DNA from: Pseudoalteromonas sp. DL-6
GTDB taxonomy: Bacteria > Pseudomonadota > Gammaproteobacteria > Enterobacterales > Alteromonadaceae
Reading direction: 5' to 3'
NCBI RefSeq assembly: GCF_004328665.1
Contig: NZ_CP019770.1
Location: forward strand, 1,860,001-1,924,000
Length of the DNA: 64,000 bases
Position 1 is the stretch's first letter. Each line of letters starts with the position of its first letter. Positions 40,672-50,345 of the stretch are shown here, piece by piece. Under the pieces are notes generated by a model, which saw only the letters and a list, made by a program, of their open reading frames with translations, made no database searches and was not told the DNA's origin. The translations under genes and the position numbers were made by a program.

Positions 40672-40699
40672 AAAAAAACCGCTATGAAGCGGTTTTTTT
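40672..40699. terminator. Bidirectional terminator between tpx and adk
   Basis: A7-CCGC, loop TATGAA, GCGG-T7. Confidence 0.9.
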
Positions 40700-40726
40700 A
40701 ATTATGTTTTTAATTTTAGATAAAAA

Positions 40727-41395
<669 letters not shown>

Positions 41396-41474
41396 TTATT
41401 TTAAAGTCTGAATTCTTCCATAAGCGCTGCAGATACTCAAGTAACTTATACTAATTGTCTATACAGCAGCGCAT

Positions 41475-41502
41475 AAAAAAGGGAACAGACGTTCCCTTTT
41501 TA
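41475..41502 (-). terminator. Terminator after htpG
   Basis: AAAAAGGGAAC-AGAC-GTTCCCTTTTT, 22 bases past the htpG stop. Confidence 0.88.
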
Positions 41503-41524
41503 TTCAATCATTGATTTTTAATAC

Positions 41525-43438
41525 TTATTTGCTTAAATCAAGCATAAGTTTATTTAAGCGAGTTACAAATCCAGTTGGATCTTTAAGCGTACCGCGCTCT
41601 GCAAGCAAGGCTTGGTCTAGTAGTACATGTGACCACTGTGCAAACTTATCTTCGTCTTGCTCATCATTTAAGTGCTTAACCAGTTGGTGCTCTGGGTTTA
41701 ATTCAAACACAGGCTTAGCTTCTGGAACAGCTTGACCTACTGACTCCATTAGCTTTTGCATTTGCGAGCTCATGTCGTTGTCATCGCTCACTACACACGC
41801 TGGTGAGTCAGTTAAGCGGTGAGTAAAGCGTACATCTTTAACATCATCACCTAATGCAGTTTTGATGCGCTCAACTAAGCCTGCAACTTCTTTTTCAGAC
41901 TCTTCTTGTGCTTTTTTAGTTTCTTCGTCATCTAGCTTACCTAAGTCTAAATCACCACGGGTAATTGACTGAAATTGCTTTTCGCCAAATTCCGTTAAAT
42001 GGCTCATCATCCACTCATCTACACGGTCGCTAAGTAATAGTACTTCAATCCCTTTTTTGCGGAAGATTTCTAAGTGTGGTGAATTTTTAGCAGCAATAAA
42101 TGAGTCAGCAACCACATAGTAAATTTTATCTTGGCTGTCTTTCATGCGCTCAATGTATTGCTCAAGTGAAACATCTTGAGTTTCTGAGTCGGTGTGCGTT
42201 GATGAAAAGCGCAGTAATTTAGCAATGCTTTCTTTGTTGGCCGCATCTTCAGCTGGGCCTTCTTTCATTACCTGACCAAATTCATTCCAAAATGTTTGGT
42301 AATCATCGGCTTTGTTTTTAGCCATACGCTCAAGCATTTTAATAATACGCGACGTACACCCCTTACGAATAGCTTGGGTTACTTTGTTGTCTTGTAAAAT
42401 TTCACGCGATACGTTTAGCGGTAAATCGTTTGAGTCTAATAAGCCTTTAACAAAACGTAAGTAGCTTGGCATAAACTGTTCAGCGTCATCCATAATAAAC
42501 ACGCGTTGCACATAAAGTTTTAAACCACTTTGGCGCTCACGGTTCCATAAATCAAAGGGTGCTTTTTTAGGAATGTATAACAAACTGGTGTATTCAGTTT
42601 TACCTTCAACTTTGTTATGTCCCCAGCTAAGCGGATCTTCCCAGTCGTGGCTTACATGCTTATAAAACTCTTTGTATTCGTCCTCAGAAATTTCTGATTT
42701 GTCACGTGTCCACAATGCAGTTGCACGGTTAATGCTTTCCCACTCACCTGGAACAGCTGGGATTTTTTCACCATCTTCACCTTCAGACTCAGGTACTTCT
42801 GCCTTGTACATTTGTACTGGTGTAGAAATATGATCAGAGTATTTAGTGACGATACTGCGAAGACGCCACTCATCTGCATATTCATTTTCTTCTTCACGAA
42901 GATGTAAAATAATGTCTGTACCACGGCCTTCTTTTTCGATTTCTTGTAGCGTGTACTCGCCTTCACCTTTTGACTGCCATTCAACCGCTGTAGTCTCTCC
43001 TGCTTTACGAGTACGAACAGTCACTTCATCAGCAACAATAAATGCTGAGTAAAAACCAACACCAAACTGGCCAATAAGCTGTGAATCTTTACTTTGATCG
43101 CCTGTTAAGTTTTTGAAAAATTCAGCCGTACCCGACTTAGCAATGGTGCCTAATGAGCTGATCACTTCATCACGCGTCATACCAATACCATTATCAGAAA
43201 TGGTTACTGTGTTAGCGTCTTTATCGGCGCTTATACGTACGCGTAAATCCGCATCACCTTGATAAAGGTCACCGTTTGAAAGAGCTAAAAAGCGCAGTTT
43301 ATCGGCTGCGTCAGATGCATTTGATACAAGCTCGCGTAAAAAGATTTCTTTATTTGAATAAAGCGAGTGAATCATTAAGTTTAATAGTTGTTTTACTTCT
43401 GTTTGAAAGCCTAATGTTTCTTTTTGTGCTGCAGTCAT
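41525..43438 (-). CDS. htpG: Chaperone HtpG (Hsp90)
   Basis: HtpG is the bacterial Hsp90, an ATP-dependent dimeric chaperone. The 637-residue product has the N-terminal GHKL ATP site ([16 protein letters not shown], then [13 protein letters not shown] and [15 protein letters not shown]), the middle domain with [12 protein letters not shown] containing the catalytic Arg, and the C-terminal dimer domain. GGAG lies 9 bases before the ATG. A near-consensus sigma-32 promoter lies 43-70 bases upstream. Confidence 0.98.
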   Translation of the reverse strand: MTAAQKETLGFQTEVKQLLNLMIHSLYSNKEIFLRELVSNASDAADKLRFLALSNGDLYQGDADLRVRISADKDANTVTISDNGIGMTRDEVISSLGTIAKSGTAEFFKNLTGDQSKDSQLIGQFGVGFYSAFIVADEVTVRTRKAGETTAVEWQSKGEGEYTLQEIEKEGRGTDIILHLREEENEYADEWRLRSIVTKYSDHISTPVQMYKAEVPESEGEDGEKIPAVPGEWESINRATALWTRDKSEISEDEYKEFYKHVSHDWEDPLSWGHNKVEGKTEYTSLLYIPKKAPFDLWNRERQSGLKLYVQRVFIMDDAEQFMPSYLRFVKGLLDSNDLPLNVSREILQDNKVTQAIRKGCTSRIIKMLERMAKNKADDYQTFWNEFGQVMKEGPAEDAANKESIAKLLRFSSTHTDSETQDVSLEQYIERMKDSQDKIYYVVADSFIAAKNSPHLEIFRKKGIEVLLLSDRVDEWMMSHLTEFGEKQFQSITRGDLDLGKLDDEETKKAQEESEKEVAGLVERIKTALGDDVKDVRFTHRLTDSPACVVSDDNDMSSQMQKLMESVGQAVPEAKPVFELNPEHQLVKHLNDEQDEDKFAQWSHVLLDQALLAERGTLKDPTGFVTRLNKLMLDLSK

Positions 43439-43480
43439 TTATGTATCTCCAATTTGCAAAGTGTCTGCGTTATGCACTTA

Positions 43481-43508
43481 ATATGGGGTGAGCCGTGAGA
43501 AGTTCAAG
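43481..43508 (-). promoter_or_regulatory. Sigma-32 heat-shock promoter of htpG
   Basis: On the minus strand, CTTGAAC (43502-43508) and CCCCATAT (43481-43488) are separated by 13 bases. The -10 is a full match to CCCCATNT, and the spacing is the same as in the grpE promoter of this window. Confidence 0.9.
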
Positions 43509-43558
43509 TAAAAAAAATAAAAAACCTCATTCAAAGACACTTTAAAGGGCTTAATCAA

Positions 43559-44272
43559 CTAAAAAGGCGTTGCGGCATGCCCGTGCATTGGCTTATCAGT
43601 GCGTGGATGCACAAAAAATAAGTCGCTGGCATGCAATAATAACCGTTGAGCTCTTTGCTCACTGCAATCATTTTTATATAAATCACAGCCGAGTATGGGG
43701 TGGCCAAACGTTAGGCTATGTATCCTAAGTTGATGAGTGCGTCCAGTTATAGGAGTAAAATCGACCAAGGTTTTTTGCTCTTTGTAAAAACGTTTAACCA
43801 CTTTAAATTGAGTCTGCGCGGGTTTGCCGCTCTGGTGGCAAATTTTTACTTTCGGAAATAACATTTTATCTTTTGCTATTGGCGCAGTAATTTCTCCCTG
43901 AGGCTCAGAAACCAGACCCGCGAGCATTGCACGGTAATATTTTTTAACATTTCTGGATTGAAATTGCTGATTCAGTGCTTTAACTGCTTGCTCGTTAAGT
44001 GCCACCACCATTACTCCTGAGGTGCCCAAATCTAAACGATGAGGTAATATCGCTTTAGGAAACGCTGCGGTAACGCCTTGCTGACCATTGACAAGCCTAT
44101 AGTGAACCGAATCCCAGTTAAGAGGGTTTTTACCCGACAAACTTAACAAACCGCTAGGTTTATTGATCAACAAAATATCATCATCTTGATAAATAATTTT
44201 TATGTGTTCATGGCAAACAGGTGCGATAAAGTCATCAACAATCACATTAGCACTTTGGGTTATTGCTGCCAT
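43559..44272 (-). CDS. RluA-family pseudouridine synthase
   Basis: A 237-residue RNA pseudouridine synthase. The catalytic Asp lies in LPHRLDLGTSGVMV (family motif HRLDxxTSG), with IIYQDDDILLINKPSGLLS at the start and the structural TGRTHQLRIH and GHPILGCDLY segments later. There is no S4 domain, as in the RluA subgroup (about 220 residues in E. coli), which modifies 23S rRNA and some tRNAs. The target here is not certain. It lies between recR and htpG, which are neighbours in many gammaproteobacteria. Confidence 0.88.
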   Translation of the reverse strand: MAAITQSANVIVDDFIAPVCHEHIKIIYQDDDILLINKPSGLLSLSGKNPLNWDSVHYRLVNGQQGVTAAFPKAILPHRLDLGTSGVMVVALNEQAVKALNQQFQSRNVKKYYRAMLAGLVSEPQGEITAPIAKDKMLFPKVKICHQSGKPAQTQFKVVKRFYKEQKTLVDFTPITGRTHQLRIHSLTFGHPILGCDLYKNDCSEQRAQRLLLHASDLFFVHPRTDKPMHGHAATPF

Positions 44273-44313
44273 ACCATCCTTAAGTTTTATTTATATTCCA
44301 ATCAAAGCCAATA

Positions 44314-44344
44314 AAAAAGCCTACAACATGTATGTAGGCTTTTA
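44314..44344. terminator. Terminator after recR
   Basis: AAAAGCCTACA, loop of 9, TGTAGGCTTTT. It ends the apt-dnaX-ybaB-recR transcript. Confidence 0.85.
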
Positions 44345-44376
44345 AAGTAAGTTCAAATAGTTAAGCTTAAAATAAA

Positions 44377-44985
44377 CTATTCATGGCTGACTAAGCGCCG
44401 GCCATTAAATGCATGCATTAAGGTTGTGCCATCGACTAAATCAAGCTCGCCACCCACAGGAATACCATGAGCTATTCGCGATGCACCCACTTTGTATTTA
44501 TGACAAAGCTGGGCAATATAATGAGCCGTTGTTTCACCTTCAACCGTTGGGTTAGTGGCTAATATAACTTCATTAATACCGCCGTGCGCAAGTTTTTGTT
44601 CAAGCACGTCCAGGCCAATTTCTTTAGGGCCTATGCCATCAATCGGTGACAAATGCCCCATTAATACAAAGTAGAGTCCTTTGTATTGGCCTGTTTGTTC
44701 AATCGCTAACACATCTGTAGGCGACTCAACCACACATAAAATGCCACTGTCTTGGCGCTTAGTGCTTAAGCAAATATCACATTGCGCTTGCTCGGTAAAC
44801 GTACGGCACGACTGACAATGCCCTACAGCCGTCATCGCTTTTGTTAGCGCATTACCAAGCTGAGCGCCGCCTTTACGGTCGCGCTCTAATAAATGAAATG
44901 CAATACGCTGAGCAGATTTCGGGCCAATACCTGGCTGACAACGAAGTGCCTCTATGAGCGATGTTAAACTATCTGAAAGTTGCAT
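44377..44985 (-). CDS. recR: Recombination mediator RecR
   Basis: RecR works with RecF and RecO to load RecA at single-strand gaps. The 202-residue product has the helix-hairpin-helix [20 protein letters not shown], a zinc finger ([16 protein letters not shown]), and a Toprim domain ([19 protein letters not shown], then [18 protein letters not shown]). It begins 6 bases after the ybaB stop and belongs to the dnaX operon. Confidence 0.97.
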   Translation of the reverse strand: MQLSDSLTSLIEALRCQPGIGPKSAQRIAFHLLERDRKGGAQLGNALTKAMTAVGHCQSCRTFTEQAQCDICLSTKRQDSGILCVVESPTDVLAIEQTGQYKGLYFVLMGHLSPIDGIGPKEIGLDVLEQKLAHGGINEVILATNPTVEGETTAHYIAQLCHKYKVGASRIAHGIPVGGELDLVDGTTLMHAFNGRRLVSHE

Positions 44986-44991
44986 AGTTGC

Positions 44992-45318
44992 TTAGAACGG
45001 CATTTTCATACCAGGTGGTAATTGCATACCACCTGTTACTTTGCCCATGCGCTCTTGAGTTTCTTCAGCAACACGGCGAACAGCATCATTACACGCTGCT
45101 GCTAGTAAATCTTCAATCATGTCTTTGTCGTCTTCCATTAAGCTTTCATCAAGCTCAACACGACGAACATTGTGGTTACCAAGCATGGTTACTTTTACTA
45201 AACCAGCACCGGCTTCACCAACCACTTCCATCGTTGCGATTTCTTCTTGGGCTTTTTGCATGCGCTCTTGCATTTGCTGCGCTTGCTTCATCATGTTACC
45301 CATTCCACCTTTAAACAT
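44992..45318 (-). CDS. ybaB: Nucleoid-associated protein YbaB/EbfC
   Basis: A 108-residue DNA-binding protein. It starts with the Met/Gln-rich helix [20 protein letters not shown], followed by the conserved central sheet ([20 protein letters not shown]) and the [16 protein letters not shown] helix. It binds DNA as a tweezer-like dimer. The position between dnaX and recR is the conserved one. Confidence 0.96.
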   Translation of the reverse strand: MFKGGMGNMMKQAQQMQERMQKAQEEIATMEVVGEAGAGLVKVTMLGNHNVRRVELDESLMEDDKDMIEDLLAAACNDAVRRVAEETQERMGKVTGGMQLPPGMKMPF

Positions 45319-45378
45319 AATCGTCTCTCTTTCTTTTAATACATTAACTGGAGTATAAATAAGGGCACTGGTCGTTAA

Positions 45379-47715
45379 TTACAATGCCTGAATACTGTTT
45401 TCGTCAATTTCAGCGCTAAATAGCTGTTGGAATTGTACTATATTTTCATCGCTGGTGATCACATCAATCGCTTGCTGGTGACGACCGGCATCAATTTTTT
45501 GTTGAATCAAATAAGGTGAGTCAATCACCCCGCTAGCAAAATCAATATTAAGCTCAACGTTGTGTCCATAAATAGTAGATAACGCCACATTTAACTTTTG
45601 ACGTAACATTGGCGTATCTAAATGCTTTTGCGATTCATCCACTTCAATATGAAAATGATTGTCTTGTTTGGTAAAAATTGAATGCAATGCAAACTGGCGC
45701 ATGCGTCCGCCAAGTCCCATACGCTTTATTAAATAGGCCCATTCATCTTGTTGATGGGCAAATCTAATTTCACTAATTGGGCTTTGAAAATCATCAGGTA
45801 CGGGAATACTAGGCTCTTGTTCAACAACAGGTGCTGGTTTTTGCGGGTTAATTTGCTCTAATAGCTCGGGTGCTAAATTTTCAGTAATCGTTTGATGCTT
45901 TGCTTTAAAGTCAACTTTGCTCGCTGGTTTGTTTACTACCTGAGCTTGGCTCCCCTGTGCTGGGAGCTGAGGCTTTTTTTGCAGGTCATCGCTCACCTCA
46001 CTATCCCATGGGGGTGGCTGCTGCGATACAGTTTGTGCTTCATTGCCCTGCGGGCGACTAAATTCGGATTTTGTCGGTGCTGGTTTTTCTTCAGTTGGCT
46101 TTTCAATAGCGGCACTTGAAAGCTTACCGGCACCCGAAATGTTTCTATCGCGCAAAATACGCGCTATTGCTGACTGTGCTCGCGCTTCTTGCTCACCCAT
46201 TGATGACGCAGAGTGATCTGCGTTACTAGTGACATTTGCTAACTCAGGATTAAATCCTTGGTCAACCGCGCTACTCATTACATCATCGTATTGTGCGGCA
46301 ATGGTTTGTTCTACATCACTGTGCTGCATGTAAGCATCATCTTCGCTTTGACGCTGAGCTTGTTCATCACTTATTACGGGGGTATCGACAATTTGAGGCT
46401 GACTTTGTACCGAACTTTGCTCATCCTGTGTTTGGCTATTATCAGGCTTTGAAACCTCAGGCTCATCGGCTTTTGTTGGCTGCGTATTAGTTGCTAATGG
46501 CTGAATTTGTGAGGTATTACTCTGCGCTGGCTTATTTTTATTTAAAATATCACGCAGTGCATTAGCACGCCCTGCACTATTTTGCTCTGGCGTAGCTTGT
46601 GAGCTAGGTTCAGGTTGAATGGTTTGGAGCTGCGCAGGTTCAAATGCTAGCAATCTGAGCATAATCATTTCGAAGCCTAAACGAGGCTCAGGTGCCCATT
46701 GTAAATCTTTTTTGCCGTTAAGTAATAGCTGGTAATACACTTGAATTTGTTGAGCATGGGTATGCGCTGCAACATGCTCAATGTAATCAGCGTTATTGCT
46801 ATCAAGCGCCGCCGCTTCAGGGACTAATTGACTCAATTGAATCACATGCGTTAGCGCAATTAAGTCGTCAAGCAGCGCAATATAATTTGGATTTCGGCTA
46901 GCGACTTGAGCCACTTCATTCATCAGGGTTGTGCCATCTTGCGCTAATAGTGCCGCAAGTAAGCTCTGACTGTAATGCGTGTCCATTAAACCAAGCATGT
47001 CTTGTACCGCTTGATTTTTAATATCACCATTTGTTTGAGCAATCGCCTGATCGGTCAGACTTAATGCATCTCGCATACTACCATCGGCCGCTTTGGCAAT
47101 AATACTTAGCGCATCATTATCAAAATTAAGCTGCTCATGGGTAAGCACATGCTCAAGCTGTTGCTTAATCTCAGCTTGCGACAATGCATTCAGATTAAAC
47201 TGTAAACAGCGAGATAAAATAGTCACTGGTAATTTTTGAGGATCGGTGGTTGCGAGCAAAAACTTCACATGCTCAGGCGGCTCTTCAAGCGTTTTTAATA
47301 ACGCATTAAAGCTATGCTTTGACAACATGTGTACTTCATCGATTAGATATACTTTGTAACGTCCACGCGTTGGCGCATATTGAACGTTATCAAGGATCTC
47401 ACGCGTATCCTCAACCTTAGTGCGTGAAGCCGCATCTATTTCGAGTAAATCAATGTAGCGCCCTGCTTCTATGTCAACACAGCTACTACATTGACCACAT
47501 GGTGTGGCAGATATACCTTCATCACAATTTAAGCTTTTGGCAAAAATACGGGCAATGGTGGTTTTACCAACACCACGGGTTCCAGTGAATAAATAAGCGT
47601 GATGCAGTCTATTTTGAGTCAGGGCATTTACCAACGCCTGTTTTACATGAGACTGCCCAACCAATTCATGAAAGGTTTGAGGACGCCATTTTCTCGCTAG
47701 AACCTGATAACTCAT
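45379..47715 (-). CDS. dnaX: DNA polymerase III subunits tau and gamma
   Basis: DnaX forms the clamp loader; tau also binds the polymerase and helicase. The 778-residue frame has the P-loop GTRGVGKTT (45-53), a four-Cys zinc module (64, 73, 76, 79), the DEVH box (LIDEVHML) and sensor SRC (ILSRCLQF). A long, Gln/Ser/Pro-rich linker (about 370-600) precedes the C-terminal alpha-binding domain. It is longer than E. coli tau (643), mostly because of the linker. Within the linker a full -1 frameshift cassette predicts a gamma form of 601 residues. The stop lies 60 bases before ybaB. Confidence 0.97.
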   Translation of the reverse strand: MSYQVLARKWRPQTFHELVGQSHVKQALVNALTQNRLHHAYLFTGTRGVGKTTIARIFAKSLNCDEGISATPCGQCSSCVDIEAGRYIDLLEIDAASRTKVEDTREILDNVQYAPTRGRYKVYLIDEVHMLSKHSFNALLKTLEEPPEHVKFLLATTDPQKLPVTILSRCLQFNLNALSQAEIKQQLEHVLTHEQLNFDNDALSIIAKAADGSMRDALSLTDQAIAQTNGDIKNQAVQDMLGLMDTHYSQSLLAALLAQDGTTLMNEVAQVASRNPNYIALLDDLIALTHVIQLSQLVPEAAALDSNNADYIEHVAAHTHAQQIQVYYQLLLNGKKDLQWAPEPRLGFEMIMLRLLAFEPAQLQTIQPEPSSQATPEQNSAGRANALRDILNKNKPAQSNTSQIQPLATNTQPTKADEPEVSKPDNSQTQDEQSSVQSQPQIVDTPVISDEQAQRQSEDDAYMQHSDVEQTIAAQYDDVMSSAVDQGFNPELANVTSNADHSASSMGEQEARAQSAIARILRDRNISGAGKLSSAAIEKPTEEKPAPTKSEFSRPQGNEAQTVSQQPPPWDSEVSDDLQKKPQLPAQGSQAQVVNKPASKVDFKAKHQTITENLAPELLEQINPQKPAPVVEQEPSIPVPDDFQSPISEIRFAHQQDEWAYLIKRMGLGGRMRQFALHSIFTKQDNHFHIEVDESQKHLDTPMLRQKLNVALSTIYGHNVELNIDFASGVIDSPYLIQQKIDAGRHQQAIDVITSDENIVQFQQLFSAEIDENSIQAL
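45911..45999 (-). promoter_or_regulatory. Programmed -1 frameshift signal giving DnaX gamma
   Basis: Read on the minus strand: an internal Shine-Dalgarno-like GAGGTGA (45993-45999), then 12 bases, the slippery heptamer A AAA AAG in the dnaX frame (45979-45973, codons CAA AAA AAG, residues 579-581), a 5-base spacer, and the hairpin GCTCCC-loop 7-GGGAGC (45949-45967). After a -1 slip the ribosome reads 20 codons and meets TGA at 45911-45913, giving a 601-residue gamma that lacks the alpha-binding domain. E. coli dnaX uses the same heptamer and element order. Confidence 0.9.
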
Positions 47716-47718
47716 CGA

Positions 47719-48264
47719 TTATTCGCCTTCGAATTCAACCAATTTTAAAATATTGATGCCCATTTTCTCAATGCGTTGCTCACCACCAAGCTCTGGAAGT
47801 GATACAACGAAGGCAGCATCTGTGGCGTTTCCGCCTAATTTTGCAACCAACTTGGCTGTTGCTTCAATTGTACCACCGGTCGCCAACAAGTCGTCAACTA
47901 ACAAGACTTTATCACCGGCTACAATCGCATCAGTATGAAGCTCTAGTGTATCTTCGCCATACTCGAGTTGGTAATCTTGGCGAATAACTTCGCGCGGTAA
48001 TTTACCGGGTTTACGAACAGGGATAAAAGGGATACCCAAGGCATAAGATAACGGTGCACCAAAAATAAAGCCACGTGATTCAGTGCCAATAATTTTAGTA
48101 AAACCTTGATCTTTATAAGCGTCAATAAATGCATCTATGGTTGCTTTAAATGCTTCAGGGTTTGCCATTAGGGTTGTTACATCGCGAAACATAATGCCCG
48201 CTTTAGGATAATCAGCAATTGTAGTAATGCTGTTTTTGATAATTGCTGGTGTTACTTGAGTCAT
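47719..48264 (-). CDS. apt: Adenine phosphoribosyltransferase
   Basis: Apt salvages adenine to AMP with PRPP. The 181-residue product has the PRPP motif [17 protein letters not shown], the [13 protein letters not shown] loop that closes over the active site, and the adenine-side [18 protein letters not shown]. The stop lies 3 bases before dnaX, so the two are co-transcribed, as in E. coli. Confidence 0.97.
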   Translation of the reverse strand: MTQVTPAIIKNSITTIADYPKAGIMFRDVTTLMANPEAFKATIDAFIDAYKDQGFTKIIGTESRGFIFGAPLSYALGIPFIPVRKPGKLPREVIRQDYQLEYGEDTLELHTDAIVAGDKVLLVDDLLATGGTIEATAKLVAKLGGNATDAAFVVSLPELGGEQRIEKMGINILKLVEFEGE

Positions 48265-48379
48265 AATTTTAACTGCTCAATGATTAATATTACAAAGCAG
48301 GTGATTATAACCTTAAGTGGTCGTAAATTGCGAGTTTGCGATAATTATAAAGTGTCGGGAGAGGGAAGTGATAAAAATG

Positions 48380-48406
48380 TAAGGCTGATGACAAGCAACA
48401 GCCTTA
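48380..48406 (-). terminator. Terminator after the small membrane protein gene
   Basis: AAGGCTG and CAGCCTT pair around an 11-base loop, followed on the minus strand by ACATTTTTAT. Confidence 0.65.
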
Positions 48407-48419
48407 AAATAAAACCTGA

Positions 48420-48542
48420 TTAAGTTAAGCTGGTGATCCAACCTAAAATGGCATTTAAACACCCTATTCCAGCAAATACGGCTAAGAATGCAAAAAAGTA
48501 AGCCGCATTGAACGGGTCTTTAAAGTCTTTATCATCTGACAT
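48420..48542 (-). CDS. 40-residue single-pass membrane protein
   Basis: An ATG frame of 40 codons with AAGG 8 bases upstream and a terminator 14 bases beyond the stop. The product starts MSDDKDFKDPFNAAYFFAF and continues with a hydrophobic helix (LAVFAGIGCLNAILGWITSL), so a charged N-terminus precedes one membrane span. It lies 72 bases after the hvfC-like gene on the same strand; that gap holds a possible promoter (TTGATT, 16 bases, TATAGC), so it may be expressed alone. No family recognised. It occupies the slot where a DoxX-type HvfD membrane protein might be expected, but it is not a DoxX. Confidence 0.6.
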   Translation of the reverse strand: MSDDKDFKDPFNAAYFFAFLAVFAGIGCLNAILGWITSLT

Positions 48543-48614
48543 GGGTACAACCTTTTATTAAGCACAACAAATAAAGGCGCTATAATAGACGATGTGAAAT
48601 AATCAATAAAGAGC

Positions 48615-49367
48615 TTAGCCTTGATTTTTTGTCACTATAATTTGCCGCTGTGCCATAGCTGTTAAGGTACTCAGTGCCCCTTGTGTTATTTGCTCTAGAT
48701 TAAATTGTGGTGCATTTTCACTAACCTGTTGGCAAACCTGCTCAAACGTAATCCCCGCTTCATTTTCAATAATAGACAGTAGCATGGCGGTCATGGCATT
48801 GGTTGCCAAAAATTGCACTTCATCATCCTCATCGCGATAAACAACAAAGAAATACGGCTGCTCTGAAGGCTGTTGAGGTTGAAATTCTTCACTAATATTT
48901 TGCACTGGATAGTCGTAGCTTAAGTTACGCGCTGTTTTAGATAAATACAAAGGAGAATGGGTAAGCTTATTAGCGCTTAAAGGGGACTCAAGGGGGTCAG
49001 CCTTCATTACAGACACATCAAGTTCAATCCATTCATAATGGGCTAGCGCCAGCATAAATACCGGATCAGACTCCTTAGGTACATAGCTTGTCATTAAATA
49101 GGTAATAAATTCTTCAGCAATATCTAAAAAGTAAGGAGACTGGCAATCATGTTCACTAAAAAATTGACGAACCAGTAATAGCCACTGTTGATCACTGTAG
49201 AGTGTTTTTAAAACTGGAAATGCAGATGAAACAAAGCCATTAATATTATTAAAAAACAGATCCCGATAAATGGCCATTCGTCTGTCTTCAATATCGGTTG
49301 GACACGGCTGCATATTAGGCTCTCGAATATGGGCCATAAACTCATTTTGCACATCGATAAAACTCAT
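48615..49367 (-). CDS. hvfC: HvfC/BufC-family partner protein (DUF2063)
   Basis: A 250-residue protein of the DUF2063 family, the usual partner of MNIO enzymes. The N-terminal domain (MSFIDVQNEFMAHIREPN, then RRMAIYRDLFFNNINGFVSSAFPVLK split by a conserved RxxIYR-type motif) is the recognised part, followed by the LLVRQFFSEHDCQSPYFLDI segment. Related proteins bind the precursor and present it to the MNIO partner. It follows hvfB by 54 bases, in the order precursor-enzyme-partner. The C-terminal half is divergent, with a winged-helix-like end. Confidence 0.85.
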   Translation of the reverse strand: MSFIDVQNEFMAHIREPNMQPCPTDIEDRRMAIYRDLFFNNINGFVSSAFPVLKTLYSDQQWLLLVRQFFSEHDCQSPYFLDIAEEFITYLMTSYVPKESDPVFMLALAHYEWIELDVSVMKADPLESPLSANKLTHSPLYLSKTARNLSYDYPVQNISEEFQPQQPSEQPYFFVVYRDEDDEVQFLATNAMTAMLLSIIENEAGITFEQVCQQVSENAPQFNLEQITQGALSTLTAMAQRQIIVTKNQG

Positions 49368-49421
49368 AATAACGACTCTTATAAAACCCTAAAATAGCAA
49401 GTACTTATTAAATTCAAACAG

Positions 49422-50279
49422 CTAAGCGCTTTGTGCTGTTGATAACAACTTAAGATGCTTTGCTTGTAATTGATGGATTGTATCCAACTCTTTGGTTAAC
49501 TCATTAATAGGCGGAATATTAAAATCTCGCTCTAGCAGTGTGGGAAAAACACCATGTGCTTGATATGCGCTATCGAGCAATTGCCAAACAGGATCTATAA
49601 CATCTGCGCCGTGAGTATCGATAATTAGGTCATCAGCTTCATTGTAGTGACCTGCAACATGGCAATAGGCAATTTTATTAGTTGGTAGCCCACTTAAAAA
49701 CGCTTGTGCATCATAGCCATGATTAATCGAGTTCACATAAATATTATTAACGTCTAATAGCAGCTGGCAGTCTGCGTCTTCTAAAATAGCATTGGTAAAT
49801 TCAAGCTCCGATAGTTGCTGGCCAGGGGCACCATAATAAGACACATTTTCCAGCACAAGTGGTCGCTCTAATATATCTTGTACCTGTTTAACCCGAGAAA
49901 CGACATGTTTAATCGCTTCTTCAGTAAAAGGAATTGGCATTAAGTCATACATATGGCCTTTACCTGAGCAGTAGCTTAAATGTTCGCTATAGGCCTTAAT
50001 ATTGTGGTGATCAAAGAAAGATTTTAACGACTTTATAAATTCAATATCGAGCGGCTCAGGCGAGCCAATAGAAAGTGACAAACCATGACAAACAAAGTGA
50101 TTATTATTAGTTAACTGTTTAAATTGCTTTTCAAAGCGCCCACCTAGCTTTAACCAGTTCTCTGGAGCTACTTCCATAAACTCAATTTGTTTTGGTATTG
50201 CATTTTCAAGCTCATCTAGCATTTCTCTTCGCAAACCTAAACCGACCATGCCAAAGTTAGGCGTTTGAATGTGAGCCAT
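49422..50279 (-). CDS. hvfB: MNIO-family enzyme HvfB/BufB (DUF692)
   Basis: A 285-residue multinuclear non-heme iron oxidase with a TIM-barrel fold. His, Asp and Glu positions typical of the iron site are visible in FVCHGLSLSIGSPEP, YSEHLSYCSG, LVLENVSYYG, LLLDVNNIYVNSINHGYD, YCHVAGHY and DTHGADV. Characterised relatives oxidise cysteines of small precursors to heterocycles such as thiooxazoles in copper-binding bufferins. Here the likely substrate is the neighbouring 14-EGKCG precursor. GAGG lies 8 bases before the ATG. A terminator-like hairpin stands between the precursor gene and this one. Confidence 0.92.
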   Translation of the reverse strand: MAHIQTPNFGMVGLGLRREMLDELENAIPKQIEFMEVAPENWLKLGGRFEKQFKQLTNNNHFVCHGLSLSIGSPEPLDIEFIKSLKSFFDHHNIKAYSEHLSYCSGKGHMYDLMPIPFTEEAIKHVVSRVKQVQDILERPLVLENVSYYGAPGQQLSELEFTNAILEDADCQLLLDVNNIYVNSINHGYDAQAFLSGLPTNKIAYCHVAGHYNEADDLIIDTHGADVIDPVWQLLDSAYQAHGVFPTLLERDFNIPPINELTKELDTIHQLQAKHLKLLSTAQSA

Positions 50280-50295
50280 AATAAAACCTCATATT

Positions 50296-50320
50296 AAATA
50301 AAAAGGGCCTAATGGCCCTC
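50296..50320 (-). terminator. Intra-operon terminator between hvfA and hvfB
   Basis: On the minus strand, AGGGCC-ATTA-GGCCCT is followed by TTTTATTTAAT, just before the hvfB ribosome site. Partial termination would yield more precursor than enzyme. Confidence 0.8.
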
Positions 50321-50345
50321 TCACTTGTATCAAAAAAAGAAAAAT

